Shown: positions 1 to 6,062 of the stretch, one piece after another
Layout: each line of letters begins with the position of its first letter
Numbering within the stretch: position 1 is the stretch's first letter
DNA from: JBCBWG01 sp039817205
GTDB taxonomy: Bacteria > Pseudomonadota > Alphaproteobacteria > Rhizobiales > Hyphomicrobiaceae
NCBI GenBank assembly: GCA_039817205.1
Contig: JBCBWG010000196.1
Location: 1 to 6,140, forward strand
DNA: 6,140 nucleotides
Direction: 5' to 3'
Made by a program: the position numbers and the translations under genes
The notes under the pieces: model-generated
Seen by the model: only the letters and a program-made list of their open reading frames with translations
What the model was told of the DNA's origin: nothing
The model's database searches: none

Positions 1-1151
1 GTGAGCCTAGTCCCATCGACGGGGGCGGCCGTGTCACCGAGTGCAGCCGTGAAAGTGATCGCGCCCGATCGTAGATTGAGGATCAGAACCCCGGTCTTGT
101 CAGCCTTGACCTCGACGGTCTCTGTCGCACGCGCAATGTCCGTTTCGGCCGAAATTTCGTACTTGCCCGCGGCAAGCGGCATCGCGACGGTGTCCGCAAC
201 GCTCACGCGACGGTTGCGACCGTCATTATCGCCATTGCGGCGCACAATGCGCCAACGAATAGGGCCGACATAGCGGGGACCGCTGGCTGCAAGGTTGGCT
301 GCGAGGACGAGCCCCGTCTGCCCGTCGCGGTAGGTGAGGCCTGCAGCTGCCGGTGTCTCAGCAACCGGTGCCTGCACCTTGGGCTGTTCGACCTCGCGTC
401 GCTTTTTCAAACGCGGTGGCGGTTGAGAGGTCGCGGCCAAGCTCGTGAGTTGGCGCAGAGATGCGATCACCTCGTCGCGATCCAGTGTCTGGACCACGGT
501 CCCACCGGTCAGATCGCTAAAACAGGCCATGAGGGGCGTCGCGGCGCTCTCTCGCAGGGTCAGCGCGTGCACTTTCAAATCCGGCATCTTCTGCTTCAGC
601 GCTGCTGCGACGGCGCAGGGATCGGCGCGACAGTTGTCATTGTCGTCATGAACAACGAGCAAATGCCGCGGTGCCTGCTCAGCTTCGAGAGCGGCACCGG
701 CCTTTTCCATCGCCGCTGCGATCGGGCCCCGTCCGCGCGGATTGAGGCGCCGCATGGCCGTCAGCGCCGGTGATGGGTCGTTGGTCTCCGAGAAGCCGAT
801 GAGGCTTTCTGCGCCGTTGCAGCTGCCTCTCCGTCGTATGCCGAACCCGAAGATGGCGAGCCGCGGCGGGGATTGCCCCTCGCGTGTCAGCGCTGTTCCG
901 AGCCCTTCGCGCGCCACCTGGAACTTCGCGCCAGAGCCACCGGTGACCGGCCCCCACATCGATCCGGAGCCATCGAAGACGATCGCGAGCGATGCGGACG
1001 GTTGAGCGAGCGCAATAGACGAAAACAGAGAGGCTCCAACCCATGCGGCCGAACACGCAAGTAGGCGCACACCAAGGCTGCCGCGCCGTGTCGGTGTCGG
1101 CGCGCAAGGGTGGGGAACGGAGGCCGTCTCTGCTCGTCTCTGAGGGCTCAT
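1..1151 (-). CDS. Secreted VWA-domain protein, C-terminus beyond left edge
   Basis: The minus-strand frame starting at the ATG at 1151-1149 stays open for 383 codons to the window edge, so the protein is longer than seen. Residues about 22-49 look like a signal peptide: a Thr-Arg-Arg stretch, a hydrophobic core and an ALA-QP cleavage site. A VWA domain follows at about 54-225. It has the metal-binding (MIDAS) signature DGSGSM at 60-65, an Asp at 169 for the third MIDAS element, and the Cys174/Cys179 pair usual in this alphaproteobacterial family. The MIDAS Thr position (142, in NPRGRGP) is Gly. A Pro/Lys/Arg-rich linker at about 233-265 leads to a beta-rich C-terminal part of the type that often repeats in these proteins (KYEIS...). 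GGCGGA lies about 7 bases before the ATG as a modest ribosome site. The likely location is the periplasm or cell surface. Its ligand and role are unknown. Family assignment is firm; function is not. Confidence 0.88.
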   Translation of the reverse strand, partial: MSPQRRAETASVPHPCAPTPTRRGSLGVRLLACSAAWVGASLFSSIALAQPSASLAIVFDGSGSMWGPVTGGSGAKFQVAREGLGTALTREGQSPPRLAIFGFGIRRRGSCNGAESLIGFSETNDPSPALTAMRRLNPRGRGPIAAAMEKAGAALEAEQAPRHLLVVHDDNDNCRADPCAVAAALKQKMPDLKVHALTLRESAATPLMACFSDLTGGTVVQTLDRDEVIASLRQLTSLAATSQPPPRLKKRREVEQPKVQAPVAETPAAAGLTYRDGQTGLVLAANLAASGPRYVGPIRWRIVRRNGDNDGRNRRVSVADTVAMPLAAGKYEISAETDIARATETVEVKADKTGVLILNLRSGAITFTAALGDTAAPVDGTRL

Positions 1152-1322
1152 CGTGCGGTCCGCCGATTGGTCGCGCGCCCGGTTTGGAATCGCGCCAGCC
1201 TTGCCATGATACACGCGATTAGACGGTGGAAGTGGGCAGGGCGTTGACATCACGGCTCAGTCGGTGCCGTTTTCGGCATTCTGAGCGCACCACACAGCCG
1301 TTCCGCTTCATGTGAGACACCA
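1152..1322. promoter_or_regulatory. Divergent promoter region between VWA gene and nitroreductase gene
   Basis: These 171 bases separate two divergently read genes and should hold both promoters. On the plus strand there is an exact TTGACA (-35 type) at 1244-1249, but no good -10 box at 16-18 bases from it. On the minus strand TATCAT (read from 1211 to 1206) matches the -10 consensus at five of six bases and would give a leader of about 45-50 bases for the VWA gene. Its -35 region is poor. Both calls are tentative because alphaproteobacterial promoters are often weakly conserved. Confidence 0.35.
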
Positions 1323-1919
1323 ATGCAACACCCGGACGTCTTCGCGTTTCTGAGCCAGCGCCGATCCGCCCGCCCCGCCATGCTAAGTGGGCCTGGCCCA
1401 AGCGCTGAGCAAATTCGGCAAATCCTTACCATCGCCAGCCGTGTGCCCGACCACAAGAAACTGGCGCCTTGGCGTTTCCTGACGTTTGCCGGGACGGCGC
1501 GCGCCGACTTTGGCGATGTCCTCGTCGATGCGTTGTCAGAGGAGCAGCCCGAGGCGTGCACCGCTGGGCGCTTGCTGACCGAACGCGAGCGCCTGACCCG
1601 AGCGCCGCTGGTGATCGCCGCGATCCTGTCGCCGAAGCGAACCGATGTGGTGCCGGCGCAGGAACAAACGCTGTCGGCTGGCGCTGCGTGCCTCAATCTC
1701 TGCCTTGCTGCAAACGCCATGGGCTTTGCGACAGCCTGGCTGACCGAGTGGTACAGCTACAGCCCTCGTGTCGCGTCGGCACTTGGGCTTGCCGATCACG
1801 AATGTGTCGCTGGTTTCATCTACGTTGGATCATCCGCCGAGCCGCAGGCCGATCGAGACCGACCCGAGCTGGACACGATCGTCTCGGCTTGGTCTCGGCC
1901 GGCGACGAGAATGGATTAA
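1323..1919 (+). CDS. YdjA-like NAD(P)H nitroreductase
   Basis: A 198-residue single-domain protein of the nitroreductase superfamily, the FMN-dependent enzymes that use NAD(P)H to reduce nitro compounds, quinones or related substrates in the cytoplasm. It matches the E. coli YdjA subgroup (183 residues) in the N-terminal FMN-contacting QRRSAR at 12-17, the signature RVPDHKKLAPWRF at 40-52, the central helix beginning GAACLNLCLAAN, and the late GFIYVGS strand. The ATG at 1323 precedes the family's usual first helix. Only a weak purine stretch (GTGAGA) lies upstream. The gene is followed 41 bp later by a flavin-reductase-like gene on the same strand, suggesting a two-gene operon of flavoproteins. 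The physiological substrate of YdjA-type enzymes is not established, so no narrower function is claimed. Confidence 0.9.
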   Translation: MQHPDVFAFLSQRRSARPAMLSGPGPSAEQIRQILTIASRVPDHKKLAPWRFLTFAGTARADFGDVLVDALSEEQPEACTAGRLLTERERLTRAPLVIAAILSPKRTDVVPAQEQTLSAGAACLNLCLAANAMGFATAWLTEWYSYSPRVASALGLADHECVAGFIYVGSSAEPQADRDRPELDTIVSAWSRPATRMD

Positions 1920-1960
1920 GTTGAAGACACCCCCGCAACAGAACGACGGAGACGCGCCAC

Positions 1961-2611
1961 ATGTTTTATGACGCCACGCAGAATAATCACGGTCTGCCGC
2001 GTGATCCCTTCAAGGCGCTTGCCGTGCCGCGCCCAATCGGGTGGGTGTCGAGCGTTGGCGCCGATGGTAACGTCAATCTCGCGCCGTACAGCTTTTTCAA
2101 CGCCATCAGCGACAAACCGCATTACGTGGTCTTTGGCTCGCTCGGCCTGAAGGATACCGTCAACAACGTCCTCGAAACCGGCGAATTCGTTTGCTCCATG
2201 GCAACCTACGCCAATCGTGACACGCAGAATGTAACGTCTGTCGCGGTGCCAACGAACGTCAACGAGTTCGATGTGGCGGGTCTCAAAATGGCGCCATCGG
2301 AGATGGTGAAACCACCGCGCGTTGCGGGCGCCCCGGTCGCGTTCGAATGCCAGCTTTGGAAGTCGTTTGATCTGCCGCCGACCATCCCCGGTGGCCCTCC
2401 GGGTTACACGATGGTCTGCGGTTTCATCAAAGGCATTTTTATCGACGATGCCTACATCACGGACGGCTTCGTCGACGTCGCCGCCATGCAGCCCATCGCG
2501 CGCCTCGGCTATATGGACTACGCCGTGGTTGGTCAGGAGAATATTTTCACAATCCAGCGCCCAGTGGTGAATGCCGACGGGTCTGTGCGCATTCCAGACG
2601 CTGCTGAATAA
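1961..2611 (+). CDS. Flavin reductase-like FMN-binding family protein
   Basis: A 216-residue protein of the flavin-reductase-like family (split-barrel FMN-binding fold). The N-terminal part carries the usual order of motifs: VPRPIGWVSS at 22-31, then VNLAPYSFFNAIS at 38-50, where FMN is held, and a strand near KPHYVVFGS. The later segment containing AFECQL and the VCGFIKGIFID strand fits the second half of the barrel. A clear ribosome site, GGAG at 1948-1951, lies nine bases before the ATG, which supports this start. Family members reduce flavin with NAD(P)H, sometimes to feed a partner monooxygenase, but many single members have no known role. No monooxygenase gene is visible here. The upstream neighbour is a nitroreductase and the two are probably co-transcribed. 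Family call strong, substrate unknown. Confidence 0.9.
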   Translation: MFYDATQNNHGLPRDPFKALAVPRPIGWVSSVGADGNVNLAPYSFFNAISDKPHYVVFGSLGLKDTVNNVLETGEFVCSMATYANRDTQNVTSVAVPTNVNEFDVAGLKMAPSEMVKPPRVAGAPVAFECQLWKSFDLPPTIPGGPPGYTMVCGFIKGIFIDDAYITDGFVDVAAMQPIARLGYMDYAVVGQENIFTIQRPVVNADGSVRIPDAAE

Positions 2612-2623
2612 AACAGATCCGGA

Positions 2624-2663
2624 CGATGCGCGCGCTGGTTGATTTGGACCGGTGCGCGCGTCG
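2624..2663 (+). terminator. 17-bp hairpin between convergent genes
   Basis: Bases 2624-2640 pair with 2647-2663 around a six-base loop (GATTTG). All 17 positions pair in plus-strand RNA, four of them as G-U wobbles (2627/2660, 2634/2653, 2636/2651, 2640/2647). The core is GCGCGC-rich. It begins 13 bases after the stop codon of the flavin reductase gene and ends 17 bases before the end of nadK. No T-run follows on the plus strand. On the minus strand the wobbles become A-C mismatches, yet a T-rich stretch (TGTTTTATT) follows. It most likely ends or protects the plus-strand transcript; a bidirectional role is possible. Confidence 0.55.
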
Positions 2664-2679
2664 ATCGCCCGTGGGACGA

Positions 2680-3462
2680 TCAATATCGGAACTGCTCCGA
2701 CAGGATGCGTTCGTCAAGGCTGTGCCCCGGATCAAACAGCATCAAGAGGTCAACGTCACGCGCTTCGCGGACCCCCACGCTGACGACAGAACGCATCTCA
2801 TCGTGGTCGGCGACGGAGTTGACCGGCCGCTTAACGGGCTCAAGGACTTCGATCTCGACATGCGCTTCGTTTGAGATCAAAGCACCGCGCCACCGCCGCG
2901 GTCGAAACGGACTGATCGGCGTCAGTGCAAGCAACGGCGACTGTAGCGGCAAGATCGGGCCATAGGCCGACAGGTTATAGGCGGTCGATCCGGCAGGCGT
3001 CGCGATCAATGCCCCATCGCAAATCAGCTCATCCATCCGCACCTTGCCATCGACGGAAATGCGCAACTTCGCGGCCTGATGCGTTTGTCGGAACAGGGAC
3101 ACCTCGTTGATCGCAAGACCTTTATGACTCTCGCCATGAATATCGCGCGCTTCGCACCGCAGCGGGTGGATGACCGTCTTCTCAGCGGCTGCCAGGCGCT
3201 CGGGCAGGTCGTCTTCGTGAAAGTCATTCATAAGGAAACCAACCGACCCGCGGTGCATTCCATAAATGGGAACGCAAGTGTTGAGCATCGCGTGAAGGGT
3301 CTGCAGCATGAGCCCGTCCCCGCCGAGCGCGACAACAACATCCGCGCGACGGACCGAATGATTGCCATAACGATGAGCGAGCCGCGATAGCGCGGTCTGC
3401 GCCTCGTCGTGGTCGCTCGCGACGAACGCAATCCGCTCGTATCGGGTCGGCGCGGCCGTCAT
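2680..3462 (-). CDS. nadK: NAD kinase
   Basis: A 260-residue ATP-NAD kinase, the cytoplasmic enzyme that phosphorylates NAD to NADP. The length fits the short alphaproteobacterial form. Motifs in order are: the catalytic and nucleotide-binding GGDG at 47-50 (Asp49 the likely general base); the GMHRGSVGFLMN segment at 68-79; the NE pair at 119-120 in INEVS; and the NAD-binding DGALIATPAGSTAYNLSA at 149-166. The C-terminal stretch (VADHDEMRSVVSV, then FDPGHSLDERIL) is typical of this class. A strong ribosome site GAGGA (read from 3475 to 3471) lies eight bases before the ATG. One oddity is His70, where nearly all NAD kinases I know have Asn (G-x-N-x-G). The gene is convergent with the flavin reductase gene and divergent from cutA, so it is probably transcribed alone. 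Confidence 0.97.
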   Translation of the reverse strand: MTAAPTRYERIAFVASDHDEAQTALSRLAHRYGNHSVRRADVVVALGGDGLMLQTLHAMLNTCVPIYGMHRGSVGFLMNDFHEDDLPERLAAAEKTVIHPLRCEARDIHGESHKGLAINEVSLFRQTHQAAKLRISVDGKVRMDELICDGALIATPAGSTAYNLSAYGPILPLQSPLLALTPISPFRPRRWRGALISNEAHVEIEVLEPVKRPVNSVADHDEMRSVVSVGVREARDVDLLMLFDPGHSLDERILSEQFRY

Positions 3463-3665
3463 TTGCCTGATCCTCGGTGGCCCAGCCTGCTTACCGGCTG
3501 ACGTCTGGGGTGGCCGACAGGGTTGTTGGCAAATGGGTGTGACGTCAAGGTCGGAGCACCCGAGCGGCGCCTGAGCCGTGATTGAGCCGTGATTGGGCCG
3601 TGCCTGAGCCGCGAGTTAGACCCGGTCACGCAACACGAAATGAGGCCATAACCTGGGAACGCGCG
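3463..3665. promoter_or_regulatory. Divergent nadK-cutA intergenic region
   Basis: These 203 bases must contain the nadK promoter (minus) and the cutA-eda promoter (plus). I see no convincing -35/-10 pair on either strand. Visible elements are two copies of TGACGTC, at 3499-3505 and 3540-3546, with the second extended to the perfect palindrome TGACGTCA (3540-3547), and an 11-bp tandem repeat at 3572-3615, listed separately. The copies of TGACGTC start 41 bases apart, close to four helical turns. A regulator-binding role is only a guess. Confidence 0.4.
3572..3615 (+). repeat. 11-bp tandem repeat, four copies
   Basis: Four adjoining 11-base units: TGAGCCGTGAT at 3572-3582, the same at 3583-3593, TGGGCCGTGCC at 3594-3604 and TGAGCCGCGAG at 3605-3615. 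A weaker possible fifth unit (CGAGCGGCGCC) precedes them at 3561-3571. The first two are identical and the others differ at two or three positions. The array ends 50 bases before the cutA ATG. The unit is about one DNA helical turn, so bound proteins would sit on one face, but slipped-strand duplication without function is equally possible. Confidence 0.85.
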
Positions 3666-4001
3666 ATGACGGACGCCGTACTAATTTACACAACGTTTCC
3701 GAACGTCGATGTGGCTGAGGCGCTAGCCGATGATCTGCTGTCGAAAAGCTTAATCGCCTGTGCCAACGTCCTGCCCGGCATGCAATCAATCTATCGCTGG
3801 AATGGCGCGACCGAGAAAGCGACCGAGGTTGTGATGCTTCTGAAAACCGAGAGAGGCCTCTCGTCTCGGGTTGTCGCAGCCGTCGAAGCCGGTCACCCAT
3901 ACGAAACGCCGGCCGTTTTTGTGATTGACGCTGCGTCCGGATCCGCGCCGTTTCTGCAGTGGATTGGCGCAGTGACCGCTGACGCGCGCGACGAGAACTG
4001 A
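3666..4001 (+). CDS. cutA: CutA1-type divalent cation tolerance protein
   Basis: A 111-residue protein matching the CutA1 family in length (E. coli CutA is 112) and motifs: IYTTFPN at 7-13, CANVLPGMQSIYRWNG at 32-47, VVMLLKT at 55-61 and HPYETP at 77-82. CutA1 forms a very stable trimer with a ferredoxin-like, PII-like fold. It is linked to copper and divalent metal tolerance in E. coli, but its molecular function is unsettled. The ATG at 3666 is preferred over an upstream TTG at 3582 because GGGA (3655-3658) lies seven bases before it, the family begins here, and the longer form would translate the tandem repeat. eda follows after 15 bases, so the two are probably co-transcribed. This pairing has no obvious metabolic logic. 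Confidence 0.95.
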   Translation: MTDAVLIYTTFPNVDVAEALADDLLSKSLIACANVLPGMQSIYRWNGATEKATEVVMLLKTERGLSSRVVAAVEAGHPYETPAVFVIDAASGSAPFLQWIGAVTADARDEN

Positions 4002-4016
4002 GGGAGTGACAAGAGC

Positions 4017-4676
4017 ATGAGCCAATCTGTTCGGAACAAGGGTCTGATCGCGCCCTTGCGCCGGGCCGGTGTGGTGCCGGTCCTCACCATCGACGACGTG
4101 TCGGACGCCATACCGCTCGCAGAGGCGTTGGTCAGCGGCGGCCTAACGATGCTTGAGATCACGCTCCGAACAGAAACCGCTTTCGCGGCAATCTCTCAGA
4201 TCTCGCAGGCCGTGCCCGATGCACTCGTTGGCGCCGGTACAGTGTTGTCGCCGGAGGATGGCGAGGCCGCTTTAAAAGCCGGGGCTCGATTTCTGGTGTC
4301 TCCAGGCATCTCGCCTCGATTGGCCGCGGCCGCTGAAATCTGGCCCGTCCCATTTCTGCCCGGTGTCGCGACCGTCTCCGAAGTCATGGCATTGCGCGAC
4401 ATGGGCTATCGCTGCCTTAAGTTCTTCCCCGCCGAGGCGTCCGGCGGCGCTCGGGCACTCGCCGGTATTCAGGCGCCAATTCGCGATATGAGCTTCTGCC
4501 CAACCGGCGGCGTCACACCCGCGAACGCGGCTGACTACCTTTCGCTGAAATGCGTCGAAGCCGTGGGTGGGTCTTGGATGGCGCCGGCAAACGCAATTCA
4601 GTCGCGTGACTTCGAAAGCATTACAGATCAGGCGCGCCGCGCGCGGGCTCTGGTGGATACCCTTGGGGGTGGCTGA
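4017..4676 (+). CDS. eda: KDPG/KHG aldolase (Entner-Doudoroff aldolase)
   Basis: A 219-residue class I aldolase that splits 2-keto-3-deoxy-6-phosphogluconate into pyruvate and glyceraldehyde 3-phosphate. Members often also act on 4-hydroxy-2-oxoglutarate. The fold is a TIM barrel. Expected residues are present: Glu47 and Arg51 in LEITLRT, Thr75 in GAGTVLS, the PGVATVSEV segment at 115-123, the Schiff-base Lys135 in LKFFPAE, and the phosphate-binding GG at 164-165 in CPTGGVTP, followed by GGSW. Length and spacing match E. coli Eda closely (active-site Lys133 there). A GGGAG at 4002-4006 lies ten bases before the ATG. It follows cutA by 15 bases. The enzyme that makes its substrate from ketodeoxygluconate is encoded convergently just downstream. 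The activity call is strong; the exact source of KDPG in this organism is inferred. Confidence 0.96.
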   Translation: MSQSVRNKGLIAPLRRAGVVPVLTIDDVSDAIPLAEALVSGGLTMLEITLRTETAFAAISQISQAVPDALVGAGTVLSPEDGEAALKAGARFLVSPGISPRLAAAAEIWPVPFLPGVATVSEVMALRDMGYRCLKFFPAEASGGARALAGIQAPIRDMSFCPTGGVTPANAADYLSLKCVEAVGGSWMAPANAIQSRDFESITDQARRARALVDTLGGG

Positions 4677-4698
4677 GCCGACTGAGCAACCACCGCCC

Positions 4699-5748
4699 TC
4701 ACGTCCGGGTTCGTGTGTTGCGGAACGCTTGAACAAGGTCTGCCGTTGCGTCCTCCGGGATGATTGCACCGCGATGGTTGATGACGCGGCACGCGAATGT
4801 GTGCGCGAATGTTGCGGCCTGTTTCGGTTGTTGGTGAGTTAGGCGGGCTGCGAGGTAGGCTGCGTTGAATGAGTCGCCGGCCGCTGTCGTGTCGATTGGC
4901 GTGACAAGCGCGGGGCACGGCACCATCGCGGTGGTTCGGTCATCCGTATCGGACGTCTGACGCGTCGATGTTACGGCACCACCCGGACCGCATTTGATGA
5001 CCATTTCGCATACGCCGAGTTCGCTGAGCCGCTCCAGTGCCTCTGCCGGAGATTGATCGCCCCAAAGGGCCTGTTCATCGTCGAACGTCGGGAGCGCAAG
5101 ATCCGTCAGCCGCCAAAAGTCGGCAAACGTCTGACGCGTTGCGCTGAGTTCCCCGGGCCAGCCGCGTGGTCGATAGTTGCTGTCCATCGCGATCAGAGCG
5201 CCTGCCGCGCGCGCAGACTGGAGAATGTCTGAAAGCGTCGCGCGGCCGCGATTGTCGAGAATCGAGAGAGTGATCCCGCTCAGATAGATCAACGCGCACT
5301 GGGTTGCCGCAGTTCTGACGGCTTCGACATCGACGTGCTCGAACATCTCGCGGGCGGGCGCACGATCGCGCCAATACCAAAAACTGCGCTCGCCGTAAGT
5401 GGTCTCGATCAGATACAGACCGGGCATCCGGTCGGCGACCTCGGCGATGAAATCAGTGTCAACGCCGTTCGCTGCTGCCGCATCAATGATGCCTTGGCTG
5501 TAAGGGTCATCGCCGACGGCTGTCACATAGGCAACGGGGTCGCTGATCAGACGCTTCAAATACGCGGCCGTGTTGAATGTGTCTCCGCCATAGGCAATTT
5601 GGAACGTCGCATCGTTGCGCCGGGCGAGCTCGACCATGCATTCGCCGATCGAAAGAACGCCGCGACGGCCCCGTTCATGCGCGGCCGTGATCACATCGTC
5701 GATCGGACGAAGCGGAGTGGATTTTGAGATGCCGTCCTCCGAGCGCAA
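4699..5748 (-). CDS. kdgK: 2-keto-3-deoxygluconate kinase, PfkB family
   Basis: A PfkB/ribokinase-type sugar kinase, 349 residues if read from the TTG at 5748. It should phosphorylate 2-keto-3-deoxygluconate with ATP to KDPG. Evidence: the first strand VLSIGECMVEL at 31-41, typical of KdgK; the substrate-side PfkB motif GGDTFNTA at 54-61; and the ATP-site motif DTTAAGDSF at 286-294 with catalytic base Asp292. The Ala-Ala form of that motif, instead of the more common Gly-Ala, also occurs in E. coli KdgK. About 28 residues precede the first strand, more than usual, and the start is uncertain (see findings): no ribosome site lies before the TTG. The gene ends 22 bases from the end of eda, whose product uses its product. 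Other PfkB sugar kinases remain possible, but the eda context favours KdgK. Confidence 0.88.
   Translation of the reverse strand: MRSEDGISKSTPLRPIDDVITAAHERGRRGVLSIGECMVELARRNDATFQIAYGGDTFNTAAYLKRLISDPVAYVTAVGDDPYSQGIIDAAAANGVDTDFIAEVADRMPGLYLIETTYGERSFWYWRDRAPAREMFEHVDVEAVRTAATQCALIYLSGITLSILDNRGRATLSDILQSARAAGALIAMDSNYRPRGWPGELSATRQTFADFWRLTDLALPTFDDEQALWGDQSPAEALERLSELGVCEMVIKCGPGGAVTSTRQTSDTDDRTTAMVPCPALVTPIDTTAAGDSFNAAYLAARLTHQQPKQAATFAHTFACRVINHRGAIIPEDATADLVQAFRNTRTRT
5735..5740 (-). promoter_or_regulatory. Consensus Shine-Dalgarno GGAGGA near kdgK start
   Basis: Read on the minus strand, GGAGGA runs from 5740 to 5735, inside codons 3-5 of the longest kdgK reading frame. No ATG, GTG or TTG lies within ten bases downstream. 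The only near-cognate triplet is an in-frame ATC four bases later (5730-5728). It may mark the true kdgK start or be chance. Confidence 0.35.
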
Positions 5749-5939
5749 ACGCAGAAGCTTGGTTTCGTTGCGGTGACAGGCGTGAGTTTACCGCGAACTT
5801 TCCATGCGCTGGAAGACCCGAGCGGCATACGAACGGCGTGCGCGTTGTCTGGCGCGGTAACGGGCGATGCGCCCATAGCGTCGGCGGGGCCCACCGAGCC
5901 TCTGACGCGGACGCGCGATCCGAACGCGCCGGGATCGTC

Positions 5940-5960
5940 TTCGGCGCGCCCGGCGCCGAA
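5940..5960. repeat. Perfect 21-bp inverted repeat
   Basis: TTCGGCGC at 5940-5947 and GCGCCGAA at 5953-5960 are exact reverse complements around a five-base spacer (GCCCG). It lies about 190 bases upstream of the kdgK start region. It could be an operator for a dimeric regulator or an RNA hairpin. No T-run follows on either side, which argues against an intrinsic terminator. Confidence 0.75.
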
Positions 5961-6062
5961 CGTTGCGCCGGTTTGCATTTGGCCGCTTGTTTTCGCCACG
6001 TGGCTGAACGCTTCGGCGCGTTCGTGGCTGACCTGGTTGCGTCGCGCGGCGCGGGGTCTCCG

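Noticed and set aside
1062..1080. Lipobox-like LLAC at residues 30-33 of the VWA protein
   Set aside because: Too little hydrophobic sequence precedes the Cys, and a better cleavage site (ALA-QP) follows at 47-51.
679..1107. 142-codon minus-strand frame inside the VWA gene
   Set aside because: It is a shifted frame of the VWA gene, with Arg-rich composition and no domain.
1469..1924. 151-codon plus-strand frame inside the nitroreductase gene
   Set aside because: Arg/Cys-rich shadow; the overlapping frame has clear nitroreductase motifs.
1916..2683. 255-codon minus-strand frame opposite the flavin reductase gene
   Set aside because: It is the antisense of a well-supported gene, is rich in Arg and His, has no recognisable motif, and overlaps the convergent end of nadK.
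3582..3665. Longer cutA start at the TTG at 3582, adding 28 residues
   Set aside because: It would translate the tandem repeat, has no ribosome site, and CutA1 proteins begin near the ATG at 3666, which has GGGA seven bases before it.
4665..4698. Stem-loop between eda and kdgK as a terminator
   Set aside because: Only eight pairs with a bulged base and a 17-base loop, overlapping the eda stop and with no T-run; too weak to list as a feature.
5691..5999. 102-codon minus-strand GTG frame overlapping the kdgK start
   Set aside because: It runs 58 bases into kdgK in another frame, has no recognisable motif, and would put a gene over the likely kdgK promoter.
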